From assembly GCA_037447655.1 (NCBI GenBank), contig JBBHKE010001656.1, positions 1 to 64,000 on the forward strand: a DNA stretch of 64,000 bases, given 5' to 3'. Source of the DNA: Zygnema cylindricum (Eukaryota > Streptophyta > Zygnematophyceae > Zygnematales > Zygnemataceae). How positions within the stretch are numbered: position 1 is the stretch's first letter; the number at the start of each line of letters is the position of its first letter. Positions 32,510 to 43,530 of this stretch are shown in pieces. The notes under the pieces were generated by a model. The model did not search any database and was not told where the DNA came from. It was given only the letters and a program-made list of their open reading frames with translations. The position numbers and the translations under genes were made by a program.

Positions 32510-33471
32510 TGTAATTCTGTGACCTCCATTGGTACACAGAATGTCCAGCTTATGTGAAGCCTCTAGGATAACATATGCACTTTTGACTTTGACAGTAAAT
32601 AATTCCCACCCTGAGATGCAAAAACTCTGACTGACTACACCCCTGTGTAGCTTGGACTCCCCTGAGTCCGCTGCAAAAAGAATCACTAAATTTGCTCACC
32701 TGAGCATTAAGTTATGGCTGACCAAAGTTGGTCCATAAATACAGAAGCACTCTGGAAGAGAGGCTGAATTCAAAAAATATTCTAAGTCCTAAACTACCTC
32801 TCTAAGCCTACTACTAGTGTACTTATCCAATCAAATGACTATAAGGTACAAGAAGGTACGGGTACCGCTGTACTTCTTGTACGACCATAGTACGGCATGG
32901 CCGCTCCGTTGACGCGTGTCTGTTCCTAAACCGAAGCTGCTCCCTCAGTGATATCTGTTGTCCAATCGTTCTTCGCCACGTGTCACCCGCCTACATATGC
33001 TCAACAAACCGCCAAAAACATTCTGGAATTCCGGCTCCTCCGCAAGCCGTCGATCGCGAACGACTTTCAATTTCGTCCGTCGAAATTTGATGTCGTTTCG
33101 TGCGGTACTTTATTTCGTGCGGTCTCGCACGTTTCATGTTCGTTTTCTCTCGTAATATGTTTAAGTGAAGTATGCCGACGTGTCACATTATAAATTAATA
33201 CCAAACCTAATATGCATATCGTTTCGTTATGACCTAGTGGATAAGGATAACGGCTACGCCGTACGGCCTATATCCAGAGGTCACCGGTTCAAGTCCTACT
33301 AGGGATTGCATAAGTTTTACATGAATTTAAAGCTTCTGCTCTGTCTCCTTACCTGTATGAGAGAGCCATGGCTGCTTGCAAGTCATCAGTGACTTACGAC
33401 AAGTATGAAGGTTGCTGGAAGACCATAAAAGAAAAAAAAAAAAAAAAAACTAAAAAATACCTTTTTCAACA
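32510..33471 (-). repeat. Family 2 3' LTR
   Basis: 962 bp, collinear with 37854-38809. The polypurine tract AAATAAGGGGAG (minus strand) adjoins it at 33472. It contains CCACGTGTCACCCG (32979-32992). Confidence 0.92.
33233..33303 (+). other. tRNA-like segment, antisense in the Family 2 LTR
   Basis: This 71-nt segment has TAGTGGATAAGG, matching the pol III A box, and GGTTCAAGTCC, matching the B box. CCTAGTG at the start can pair with TACTAGG at the end (7 bp, one wobble). The partner LTR has an identical-length segment at 38576-38646. The D and T arms pair poorly by eye, so a functional tRNA is unlikely; a tRNA-derived promoter or SINE remnant is possible. Confidence 0.6.
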
Positions 33472-33484
33472 CTCCCCTTATTTT

Positions 33485-34406
33485 CTAGTCTAGCTTTTGC
33501 TTTAGCTCACGTTTCTCCCTACAAAATATCAGTTTGGGAGAAGGAACCGGTTTTGTCATCATATCTGCTACTATCACTCCATCTGGTCTATATTCCAAGC
33601 TAATTATTTTATTCTCAACCTTTTCTCTAAGAAAGCTCAAACGAATATCCATATGTTTTGCTTTAAAGTGATGTTTAGGGTTTGCTGAAATTGCAATTGC
33701 AGCTTGATTGTCACAAAATATTTTTTGCACTCCATTCTTCATATATCCCAATTCTTGAAGCAAAGATTTCACCCACATTAACTCTTTCACAGTCGAAAAA
33801 GAGGCCATATACTCAGCCTCCATGGTAGACTGAGCAATCACCTTTTGTTGCTTGCTGCTCCAACAACAAGCTCCATTCCCAACATATAACACATACCCAA
33901 AAGTACACCTCCTCATCTGAGCATCCACATAACTGGCATCACTCCAAGTGGTGATGTCAGTGTTATCCCCTCCCAAATGCAACCATAGATCTCTTGTCCC
34001 TATCAAGTATCGCATGACCCTTTTGGCCGCTTCCCAATCTTTCTTTCTAGGATCATTCAAACTCCTACTTAATACCCCTACAGCTGCTGCTATATCAGGA
34101 CGAGTACAATTCATAAAATAGATCAAACTACCGACAACCTGTCTGTACGGAATAGTTTGCATGAACTTACTTTCCTCAAGTCCTATCTCATTATCTAAGA
34201 TCAAGAATCCCTCTTCTGAGCTCCCCTCACTTCCCTTCTTTAAGTCTATTGGAGTTGTACAACTATTTGCTTTATCCATTTGAAATTTTTCGAGCATATT
34301 CCCAATTGCTTCCTTTTGAGTTAGTCTAATTATCTTCTTTTCTCTATCCCTCTCCATTTAAATTTCCAATATGTACTTTGCCTCCCCCAAATCTTTCATT
34401 TCAAAT
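33485..34406 (-). CDS. Family 2 RT connection and RNase H
   Basis: The frame covers MERDREKKIIRLTQKEAIGN, GSLIYFMNCTRPDIAAAVGV, VMRYLIGTRD, then RNase H: TWSDASYVDAQMRRCTFG, STMEAEYMASFS, IFCDNQAAIAISANPKHH, EYRPDGVIVADMMTKPVPS. TAA at 34358-34360 stands at the glutamine of GIQVERD, encoded CAG at 46779. The first downstream TAG (33485) is followed by LTR. Confidence 0.85.
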
Positions 34407-34850
34407 CTATTCTTTAGATCCTTTTTTAATCCTATTAATTTTCACCATTGATTTACTTAACACAAACAAATCGTCAACATATATGGCAATGAAAATTATA
34501 CCTTCCTCATCCTCAAATAAGTAGATTGAATGATCCGAACTGATTCGGATATATCCCAAATTCGTCAACAACTCGTCCAACTTTTTGTTCCATTGGCGTG
34601 GAGCTTGCTTTAGTCCATAAAGGGACTTTATCAATATACACACCTTGCTTTCTTCTCCTTTCTCCACAAATCCTTCCGATTGTCTCATGAAAATCTCTTC
34701 TTCCAATTCTCCGTGTAAGAAAGCAGTTTTGATGTCCATCTGGTGCACTTCCATGTCTTTCGCTGCCGCGAGACTAAGTAAAATCCGGACGGAGGGGAAT
34801 CTAACAACCAGAGCAAAGGTCTCCTCATAATCGATTCCCTCCTTTGTGTG
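34407..34850 (-). CDS. Family 2 reverse transcriptase, central part
   Basis: It contains MEVHQMDIKTAFLHGELEEE, SLYGLKQAPRQWNKKLDELL, SSDHSIYLFEDEEGIIFIA and the catalytic YVDDLFVLSKS. It is one base out of frame with both neighbours. The shift at about 34850 lies in a run of A and T bases and could be a sequencing or a real deletion. Confidence 0.85.
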   Translation of the reverse strand, partial: HTKEGIDYEETFALVVRFPSVRILLSLAAAKDMEVHQMDIKTAFLHGELEEEIFMRQSEGFVEKGEESKVCILIKSLYGLKQAPRQWNKKLDELLTNLGYIRISSDHSIYLFEDEEGIIFIAIYVDDLFVLSKSMVKINRIKKGSKE

Positions 34851-37800
34851 AACCTTTTTGCCACTAATCTGGCCTTGTATCGCTCGATAGTGTTATCAGG
34901 ATTGAGCTTCAACTTAAATACCCACTTGCATCCTATTGGCTTTCTATCCGGAGGACAATCCACCAACTCCCAGGTGTTTGCTTCCATAATGGAAGCCATC
35001 TCATCATTAATAGCTGTCACCCATCTACCACCTTCCGGACTATTAACTGCATCCGAGTAAGTCTGAGGTTCACTCAAATGTGACAGCTTAGTTACCTTGT
35101 TGTTCACTTGTCTCTCTTGAAGTCTCTTGCTGCTTCTCCTTCCTCCTTCAAACTCTGATGCTGGAATGGAGGGCAATTTCGGGTTTCTCCGAACAACTTC
35201 GCCTTCTCCCCTATCCGTGAAGTCCATCTCCGGACGTTCATCGTCCGTTTCCAGTTTTTCTTCATTTTCTTCCTCTGTTTGAAACGGATGTTATGACTCC
35301 AAGAGAGGATCACTCTCGGTCTGTTTTTCCTCTTCCTCTACAAAGTCAGGGTGAATCGGAGTTCGGTTAGTAGAATCTGAATCTAATTCACTTTCGGATT
35401 CAAATCTAATTCTGACCGGTTTAGTGTACTTAAAGGGATCTATGGATTTTCCTTCGTCCATAACTACCAAGTGTTTCACTAGAATTATGTCTTCTTTTCC
35501 GAGATCATAAACTCTATACCCTTTTACGTTCTCATCATACCCAAGTAAGTATCCCGGCTTTCCTCTAGCGTCTAACTTCCAATCAGATTTTTCTGTGTTT
35601 AAACTGAACACTAACACCTTTAAGTGTGATATGTTAGGTTTTCTCCCGGTCCATCTTTCATAAGGTGTTTGACCTTTTACAGCTGAGGTAAGGACTCTAT
35701 TTTTGAGATAGTTAGCACAATTCATAGCTTCTGCCCAAAAACTTTTCCTTATCTTTTTATTTGTTAACATGCTACAGGCACTATCACTTAATGTCCGATT
35801 TATTCTCTCGGCTACACCATTTTGTTCCGGGTTCTTTGGGACTGTCTTTTGGTGTTGAACCCCTTCCTCTTTCAAGTAATCCTGCAACTCATTAGAAGTG
35901 AATTCCCCCCCATTATCACTTCTTATTCTCTTTATAGGTGTCTCATGAAGCTTTTTACTCCATGATTTATATTCCTTAAAATAAGCCGAAGCCTCAGATT
36001 TGTTTTTCAAAAAATATACTCGAGAGTATCTAGACCAATCATCAGTAATAGTAAGTATATATCTTTTTCCTCCAACTGATGGCACTTTGGCCGGTCCCCA
36101 TATGTCAATGTGAACCAAATCTAAAACCTTTTCACCCTTATATGTTGCGGCTTTTGGAAAAGGCAATCTGTGGGCCTTTCCTTGAGCACACCCACTACAA
36201 TCATCCAAAGTCTCATTATCTCCAAAATGTATGCCCGCAACTACACCCGTTTTCTTCATTTCCTTCAACCTATCTAGATGCAAATGTCCCAATATTTTGT
36301 GCCATATCATCAAATCACTTACACCAGCATAGTAAACTCCCGTCTTTCCATTACTCAAATTCAGCCTAAACATTCCCTGGCTACCCTTTTCAGCTGTGAA
36401 GTACACTTCATTCTCATATCTAGCAACAAAGACTCCTTTCTTAGTACTAGTCTCAAAACCCTTATCATCTAAGACCGACGTAGAGATAAGATTTTTGTTC
36501 AGCTCCGAAATAAAAAGAACATCAGAGAAAGTGACTATAGATGTCTTCCCATCAACTAGGACCTTCAAATCTACTGATCCCACTGAATTAGTGGTCACTA
36601 TTCTCCCATCCCCATACTCTATCTCTACAGTAGGGATCTTTCTCATTTTGGTAAACAATGGTTTTTCTCTACACATATGCATAGAGGATCCTAAATCAAT
36701 GATCCATCCTTTTTCAGGAGCTTCTTTCACTCCACCAAAAGCACAATTTCGCCTCCTTGGAATCTACGCCTCACCTTTCACCTCCAACTCCTCGTTGAGG
36801 AGAAGTTCTCCATCATCATCATCGGTATCCTCTTCCACGACTTGTGTTGCAAGCAACGCCTTCTTTTTCTTTCCAGCCAGTTTTCCAATCGATACCACCT
36901 TCAATCTCAACTCCGTCAACTAAGTGCACTCTGCCATGTAGTGTTCGGGCTTCTTACAAAAATGGCAAAGCCCCTTCGGAGCCCTAGATCGAAACCCGTC
37001 ATGGTTTCCTCTTCCTCCTCGACCAAAGTTCCATTAAGGTTGCTTGGAATCCTTACCCCCCCCGTTAGTGACAGTAGCTAATGCCTGAACACTCTTTCCT
37101 CCTCTCCAAATCTCAATTGTACTTTCCCGAACCAAAATCATTCCCACAACGGAGTTCCAGATCCATCGATGATCTGGCAAATCCTAAACCCTGTTAAAAA
37201 TGTTTTCATAATCATCTGGGAGTTTTATCAACAACGTATTCACCTTCTCCTTCTCGGTCTCCCTTTTCCCTACACTCTCCAACTCCATAGATAACCTTGC
37301 CAAGTCATTACAAAAATCTAACATCTTTCCCCCATTGTCTATATATGCTTGTACCTTCTGATCTGCCAGCTTCTGCTGCTGAATTGTACCGCTCTTGTAA
37401 ATGTTGACAAGAGCCTCCCACAACTCGTTTGCCTTGTCAACATGAAGAAGAGGTGTAGCCACTGTCTGGGTGAGACGCCCGAGAATAAAATGAGTCGCCA
37501 CGGTATTGTTGAAATCCCAGATATCACTATCATTAGCCTCGGTTTTCTAAACATCTGCTATCGGAACCGAACCTGTAGGAATCGATGTGAGTTTCTCCTT
37601 CCCTTTCTCCTTCCCTATGTCCGACACGATGCTTTCTCCAACATCCTCTACCACCTCTGCTCGGGTAGATCCTCGTGTGAATCGAGATCCTCCAAACCCT
37701 AGTGGAACTCCCAATTTTGCGGATGGCCGACGCATACGACCACTCACAATGCCCCAAAGCCTTTTTTCAAAAACTGCACCGCTCATCATTGTTTCCCAAT

Positions 37801-37873
37801 AAATGAACCCTGTTCCATTGAAAATGGGAACCCTAGAGGGTGGGCCCATAACGTGTAATTTGTTGACCTCCAT
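34851..37873 (-). CDS. Family 2 Gag-protease-integrase-RT N-terminus, single frame under TAR = Gln
   Basis: Start ATG 37873 lies in the LTR; a second ATG in the primer site begins MGPPSRVPIFNG. Order: capsid-like gag (LTQTVATPLLHVDKANELWE, LARLSMELESVGK), knuckle CHFCKKPEHYMAEC (36967-36926), acidic linker, protease GWIIDLGSSMHMC, HHCC (WHKILGHLHLDRL; CSGCAQGKAHRL), integrase core (HIDIWGPAKVP, RSDNGGEFTSN, NPEQNGVAERINRTL), then RT (ALVVRFPS region). I read codons 36731-37186 one by one: TAG 37547, TAG 37184, TAA 37034, TAG 36920, TAG 36764 and TAA 35291 occur and there is no TGA. The TAGs at 37184 and 37547 align with CAA in other copies. Confidence 0.8.
37838..37853 (-). other. Primer binding site, anticodon arm of initiator tRNA-Met
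   Basis: On the element strand CGTTATGGGCCCACCC follows the LTR. Fourteen contiguous bases complement the plant-type tRNA-iMet anticodon arm. The internal ATG is in the gag frame. Confidence 0.8.
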
Positions 37874-38809
37874 TGGTACACAGAATGTCCAGCTTATGTG
37901 AAACCTATAGGATAATGAATGCACTTTTGACTTTGACAGTGAATAAGTTCCACCCTGAGACGCAAAAACTCTAACCGACTATACCCTTGTGTAGCCTAGA
38001 CTCCCCTGAGTCTGCTGCAAAAAGAATTACTAAATTTGCTCACCTGAGCATTAAGTTATGGCTGACCAAAGTTGGTACTTAAATACAAAAACACTCTGGA
38101 AGAGTGGTTGAATTCAAAAAATATTGTAAGTCCTAAACTACCTCTCTAAGCCTACTACTAGTGTACCTATCTAATCAAATGACTGTAAGGTACAAGAAGG
38201 TACGGGTACCGCTGTACTTCTTGTACGGCCATAGTACAGCATGGCCGCTCCGTTGACGCGTGTCAGTTCCTGAACCGAAGCTGCTCCCTCTGTGATATCC
38301 ATTTTCCAATCATTCTTCGCCACGTGTCACCCGCCGACATATGCTCAGCAAACCGCAAAAAACATTCTGGAATTCCGGCTCCTTTGCAAGCCGTCGAGCG
38401 CGAACGACTTTCAATTTCGTCCGTCGAAATTTGATGTCGTTTCGTGCGGTACTTTATTTCGTGCGGTCTCGCACGTTTCATGTTTGTTTCGTCTCGTAAT
38501 ATGTTTAAGTGAAGTATGCCGACGTGTCACATTAAAATTAATACCAAACCTAATATGTATATCGTTTCGTTAGGACCTAGTGGAAAAGGATAACGGCTAC
38601 GCCGTACGGCCTATATCCGAAGGTCACCGGTTCAAGTCCTACTAGGGACTGCCTAAGTTTTACATGAATTTAAAGCTTATGCTCTGTCTCCTTACCTGTA
38701 TGAGACAGCCATGGCTGCCTGCAAGTCATCAGTGACTTACGACAAGTATGAAGGTTGCTGGAAGACCATAAAAGAAAAAAAAAAAGACTAAAAATTACCT
38801 TTTTCAACA
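37854..38809 (-). repeat. Family 2 5' LTR
   Basis: 956 bp, ending CAAATTACA before the primer site. A TATA-like TATTTAA lies at 38079-38085 (minus strand), about 220 bp from the U5 end, as expected for the promoter. A tRNA-like segment is at 38576-38646 on the plus strand. Confidence 0.92.
38576..38646 (+). other. tRNA-like segment, antisense in the Family 2 5' LTR
   Basis: It has the same 71-nt length as the segment at 33233-33303, with CCTAGTGGA-AAAGG and GGTTCAAGTCC. The A box has one change (ATAAGG to AAAAGG). The end can again pair with the start. Confidence 0.6.
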
Positions 38810-38814
38810 GAAAG

Positions 38815-39669
38815 AGATAGAAACAAGAGGCTGATTATGTTGACTCAGACAGAAGCAATAGGTAACATGCTTAAAAGATTTGAAATGAAAGATGTGAAAG
38901 GATCCGTAACTCCCATGGAATTCAGGTAAAATCGGAAGGAATTATTACAGATTCAGGCATAATTGTTGGTGAGAGTCTAGAGACAGGGGAGGAAGAGTTT
39001 ATGGCTTCAAAGCCGTATAGACAGGTGGTTCGAACTCTTATATATTTTATGAATTGTACAAGACCCAACATTACAGTAGCTGTGGGAGTCTTGAGTAGAA
39101 GTCTGGGGAATCCTAAAAACACAGACTGGGAAGCAGCGAAAACAGTGTTGAGATATCTTGCAGGTACTCAAAATCTCAAGCTTGTTCTTGGAGGAGGAGA
39201 GGTGAAAATCCAGATGTGGAGCGATGCTAGCTATGGGGACATGCCAAGACGGAAATCTACGACTGGCTTCGATTTGAAGATTGGAGATGGAACTTGCTGC
39301 TGGAGTAGCAAATTACAAAAGGTTACAGCTCAATCCACAATGGAGTCAGAATATATGGCAGCAGCTTTCGCCCTCAAGGAGCTTCTATGGGTCAAGTCCA
39401 TTTTACAGGAACTTGGGTATATGCAAACTGACCCTCAAGCTATCTGGTGTGACAACCAAGCTGCTATAGCAATTGCCTCTAACCCCGGCCATCACTTAAA
39501 GAGCAAACACATGGATGTTAGACTTCACTTTGTTAGAGAAAAAGTACTTGCAAAAGTCGTTAAATTGTGTTATTTACCAAAAGGGAAGATGGTGGCTGAC
39601 ATGTTAACAAAAGCCCTTCTTGCTCCTAAGTTACAGTTTTGCACAGATGCTATTGGACTAAACGAGTAA
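38815..39669 (+). pseudogene. Family 1 RT connection and RNase H (older copy)
   Basis: It resumes the Family 1 frame after the insertion (NKRLIMLTQTEAIGNMLKRF), then TRPNITVAVGVLSRS and VLRYLAGTQN. RNase H follows: MWSDASYGDMPRRKSTTG, TMESEYMAAAFALKELLW, IWCDNQAAIAIASNP, LPKGKMVADMLTKALL. A frameshift lies near 38925. It ends LNE with TAA at 39667. Confidence 0.88.
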
Positions 39670-39692
39670 TTGAGTCTAAAGATTTAGGGGAG

Positions 39693-40701
39693 TGTTGTAA
39701 TTTATAAATCTTTATTTCAGTCAATAGGGGTATAAGTTACCTAGAATATTTTTCCTAGTAGTCTACTGTAATACTAACCTTTATTAGTGTTACAGCAGCA
39801 AAAGGTACACTAGAGTGTATTGTACTTTTGCAGGGACATGTGTTGGCAAAATAACTTATGCACGTTTTTCGAAGTAGCGCCGACAGTCAACCATACGTGT
39901 CAAAAAGTTGATGATGCGATTCACATGATCGAACGAACAGGATCAGTCGCGAGTATTCCGAAAACATATGGTACAGCTCGACGGTACCATCATCGATCCA
40001 ATCTGTTCCAACGGACCCGATTCACCTACGACCACAAGCAAGATTCACAAGGGACCACAAGTGTGATTGGCGTGGGACCACAAGTGACGAAGCACTCAAG
40101 TGCTTCGTACTACACAATTACATTCGGTTGGACTTTAGCGGTCACCGCTGACTAAGCATTTGGAACGTTTTGTGTAAGGTTAGAACGTTTGTGTACGGTT
40201 CAATTTTTGTAAATATCTGAATAACATAAGTTTGTTGTTTAGTGTGATATAAAATAGTGTTCCATTAATCATGATTTTAGAAAATAGTAATTAGGGTTTT
40301 TGAGGTACAGTTGTCGTTAGTCAGGATAATAAACGTAGTAACGGTTACCCGAATTAGTGTATATCAGTTGATACACACTGTGAGTATATAACTTAGGACT
40401 TAGCCAATTTTGTAGTATCTAGTTTTGGGAATATGATTTTCGAAGGGCAGTTTTTGGGAAACCTCCTAACATCATATCTTATGGTTTACTAGGTCATTTG
40501 GGCTGCAATTTTGGGAATTGTCAGTTTACTGTATTGTGTAACACTGTGGCAAATTTAAATCATATTGGATTTCTGAGTCATATTTTGTGTCAGTTCTAAG
40601 TTGGCTGTTTAGTTGGTACTTTGATAGTTTCTGCTGTTTTTCATGTCTACTTCCACTACTACTACTGGTTCTCCGCCTGCAACGGTGGTTGTAGAATAAC
40701 A
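39693..40701 (+). repeat. Family 1 3' LTR (older copy)
   Basis: 1,009 bp, starting TGTTGTAATTTATAAATC after AAGATTTAGGGGAG and ending GTAGAATAACA. It includes the repeated GGGACCACAAG units (40020-40085) and a TATATAA near 40386. Confidence 0.9.
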
Positions 40702-40706
40702 TTCAA

Positions 40707-42250
40707 GATCATTAAGACTAGGCACGAGATTGACTAGAGCCTCAGAGGAAGGTAAGGACGATGGATAAACCATCATCATGGATGGGGAGTAAAGGAAGGA
40801 GAAAGCCCTACAAGTGGTAGCTGGAGCAGTTACAATTGGAGCAGTACTGACAAGAGTTGTACACAAACCAGCTGTACAAAAAACAAAGGAGAATGACCAG
40901 GAGGTTTGGCACTACAAAAATGAGGTGGCCAAACATGTCATTTTGAGGAATCTCACTCAAGCAATTGCTCTTCCCTTTATCAATCTAACTAAGTCTGCAA
41001 AAGTCCGGAGTCCTAATGAGCCAGTATAAGGGTGGAACTATCTAGGAACATTAACTAGCAGACCTTAAAGTACAAGCTTATGTTTATAAAATTGGTAGCA
41101 TTCTAGATTTTTGTAATGATATTGTTGGACTTTATGTTGAACTTGAGTGTCCAGGAAAGGTAGAGACAAAAACATCGAGTGAATACTTTTATTAGGAAAC
41201 TTCCAAATGAGTATGAAAATATTGTCAATCGGGTTCAATACTTACCTGACAACCGATTGATTTAGAACTCAGGTGTTGGGATGATCTTGGTCCAAGAGAA
41301 TTCTATGGAGATCCGCCGAGGAAATCCTCTATTCAAGCACTTGCTACAAGGACAGATTGGAAGAACCGAGATGTAAGGAAAACTTACAAGGCTCTCGGTG
41401 GAGGGGGAAGAGGAGGACAATTTGAGGGACCAAGTAAAGGTCCCCCAAAGGGAGTATGCCATTTTTGCAAGAAGCCCCGACACAACTTGGGAGATTGCAC
41501 CAAATTGGCGGAGCTACAAATGAAGGATGGATAGGCAAATTCTAGCCAAGGAGGGAAGAAAAAGACACTTGTGGCAACATAAGTGAATAGAGATGAGGAG
41601 GATACACTTGATGAGGAGTTAGAGGACTTTCTCCTTCATGAAAAACTAGAAACAAAGAACATGGTGACAGAAATTCCATGAAGGCAAAAGTGTGCCATTG
41701 GAGGTATGAAATAAACACTTGAGGAGGGTTGGATCATTAACTCATAAGCATCTATGCATATGTGTAAAGGTAGGAAATGGTTTTCAAAACTGAAAAATAT
41801 TCCATCCGTAGAGATGAAGTATAGGAATGGGAGAATTGTCACCACTAGCTTTGTGAAATTGGTAGACCTTAAGGTCTTAGTGGATGGAAATGTCTCTACA
41901 GTGACCTTGTCAGATGTTTTGTATATTTCTCAGTTAAACAAAAATCCGATATCTACATCTATGTTAGATGACAAGGTATTTGAGACATAAACTAGAAAAG
42001 GTGTGTTCACAGCTAGCTTTGAAAAGACGGTGTATTTCATAGTTGAACATGTAAGCCAAGGCATGTTTCGAATTATCTCAAGCAATAAAAAGAAAGGAAT
42101 TTTGTATTTTAAGGAATATGAAATGGATGGAAAAGGTAAATTTGGATACCTAGTGGGATATGATGAGGATGTAAAGGGGTATAGAATCTATGACCTTGCG
42201 TACAGATTTTATTCGATAAGTGGTACGAGTAACTTTTTAGCTCATGGTAC
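40707..42250 (+). pseudogene. Family 2 gag, protease and integrase end, integrase core deleted
   Basis: This continues the gag interrupted at 28262: VQKTKENDQEVWHYKNEVAKH, LPNEYENIVNRVQYLPDNR, knuckle CHFCKKPRHNLGDC (41458-41500), protease-like GWI-N-S-ASMHMC (41735-41765), VDLKVLVDGNVSTVTLSD. The sequence then jumps from SSNKKKG to KFGYLVGYDEDVKGYRIYDL, skipping the HHCC and DDE core. TAA at 41580 stands where other copies have CAA (ATQV). No RT or 3' LTR is attached. Confidence 0.75.
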
Positions 42251-42490
42251 ATTAATGGGTTCACACCTGGTTGTCAAATACTCTTTGTAGATTTATAGAA
42301 TAGTAATAATCCTTTACGTGGTACCAAAAAAATCTGACACGCAAATAAAAAGCCATCACTAAACAAATTTTAACGTTCCTTCAGACCGCATAATGGAACA
42401 TAGGCCTTACACGTTTGAGTTCCAATATAAAAGTCAAACGTCTCATGGTGAGGTTCCATTGGGAGGTCTTTGTAATTGTACCGTCATAAG
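42251..42490. other. Unique sequence, nothing recognised
   Basis: No LTR end, protein or repeat match was seen. Its right edge is the insertion site of the young Family 1 element, with ATAAG duplicated. Confidence 0.4.
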
Positions 42491-43530
42491 TGTTGTAATT
42501 TATAAATCTTTATTTCAGTCAATAGGGGTAAAAATAACTTAGGGTATTTTTTTTCTAGTAGTCTACTATAATACTTACCTTAATTAGTGTTACAGTAGCG
42601 AGAGGTACAGTAGAGTGTATCGTACTCTATCGTACTTTTGCAGGGACACGTGTCGGCGAAATACCGTATGCAGGTTTTTTGGAGTAGCGCCGACAATCAG
42701 CCATACGCGTCAAAAAATTGACGATGCGATTCACATAATCGGACGAACAAGATCTGTCCCGAGTATTCCGGAAACATATGGTACATCTCGACGGTACCAT
42801 CGTCGATCGAATTCGTTCCAACGGACGCGATTCACCTGGGACCACAAGCGCGATTCACGAGGGACCACAAGCGTGATTCGCGTGGGACCACAAGTGACGA
42901 AGCACTCAGGTGCTTCGTACTACATGACCACATTAGGCTGGACTTTAGCGGTCACCGCTGACTAAGCATTTGGAACATTTTGTGTACGGCTAGAACGTTT
43001 TGTGTACGGTTCAATTTCTGTAAATATCTGAATAAACATTAGTTTGTAGTTTAGTGTGATAAAAAATAGTGTTCTGCTAATCAAGTTTTAGAAATGGTAA
43101 TTAGGTTTTTAAAGTACAGTAACATACAGGTAGGATGCTTTGTCGTTAGTCAGGATAATAACCGTAGTAACGGTTACCCGAATTTGTGTAGATTAGTAGA
43201 TACACACTGTGAGTATATAACTTAGAACTTAGAAAATTTTGTAGCATCCAGTTTTAGGAATATGATTTTCTAAAGACAGTTTTTGGGAAACCTCTAGACA
43301 TCATATCTTATGGTTTACTGGGTCATTTTGGCTGCAATTTTGGAAATTGTCAGTTTGCTGTATTGTGTATCACTGTGGCAAATTTGAAGCATATTGGCTT
43401 TCTGAGTCATATTTTGTGTCAGATCTAAGTTGGCTGTTGAGTAGGTACTTTGATAGTTTCTGCTGTTTTTCATGTCTACTTCCACTACTACTGCTGGTTC
43501 ACCGTCTGCAACGGTGGTTGTAGAACAATA
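42491..43530 (+). repeat. Family 1 5' LTR (young copy)
   Basis: It begins TGTTGTAATTTATAAATC and ends GTAGAACAATA. Three 23-bp units ending GGGACCACAAG lie at 42828-42897. GGGACACGTGTCGGCG is at 42642-42657. The TATATAA at 43214 divides U3 from R/U5. Confidence 0.93.
43214..43220 (+). promoter_or_regulatory. TATA box of Family 1 LTR
   Basis: TATATAA in a CACTGTGAGTATATAACTTA context, kept in the Family 1 LTR copies examined (for example near 28980 and 40386). It is about 310 bp from the LTR end, suitable for starting the genomic RNA. Inferred from position and sequence only. Confidence 0.5.

Larger units (their letters stand above)
32510..38809 (-). mobile_element. Minus-strand Family 2 Ty1/copia element, complete, 6.3 kb
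   Basis: Both LTRs (962 and 956 bp) are present, starting TGTTGAAAAAGG and ending ATTACA on the element strand. GAAAG flanks both ends (32505-32509 and 38810-38814). On the minus strand: primer site, then gag, protease, integrase, RT and RNase H. With TAA/TAG read as glutamine a single frame runs from 37873 to about 34850. It is broken only by a one-base shift there and another near 34415. I see about 8% LTR difference in the first 270 bp and less elsewhere. Confidence 0.93.
28263..40701 (+). mobile_element. Family 1 Ty1/copia element, split by a Family 2 insertion
   Basis: The element starts TGTTGTAG at 28263 and ends GTAGAATAACA at 40701, flanked by TTCAA on both sides (28258-28262 and 40702-40706). 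It comprises 28263-32509 and 38810/38815-40701. The intervening 32510-38809 is a reversed Family 2 element with its own target duplication. Domains are in copia order, but with several frameshifts and a 28-bp deletion in RT. Confidence 0.92.

Noticed and set aside
33233-33303. A functional tRNA gene
   Set aside because: Although A- and B-box words and complementary ends are present, the T and D arms do not pair well and the segment is always inside an LTR; recorded only as tRNA-like.
36079-36923. Plus-strand open frames opposite the Family 2 integrase and protease
   Set aside because: They are antisense shadows of a well-supported minus-strand coding region.
42615-42965. 116-residue open frame in the 5' LTR (and its equivalents in other Family 1 LTRs) as an independent gene
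   Set aside because: It covers the LTR's 23-bp tandem units, has no recognisable domain, and an LTR is normally noncoding. Its only interest is its phase with pol in the 3' LTR, recorded as a finding.
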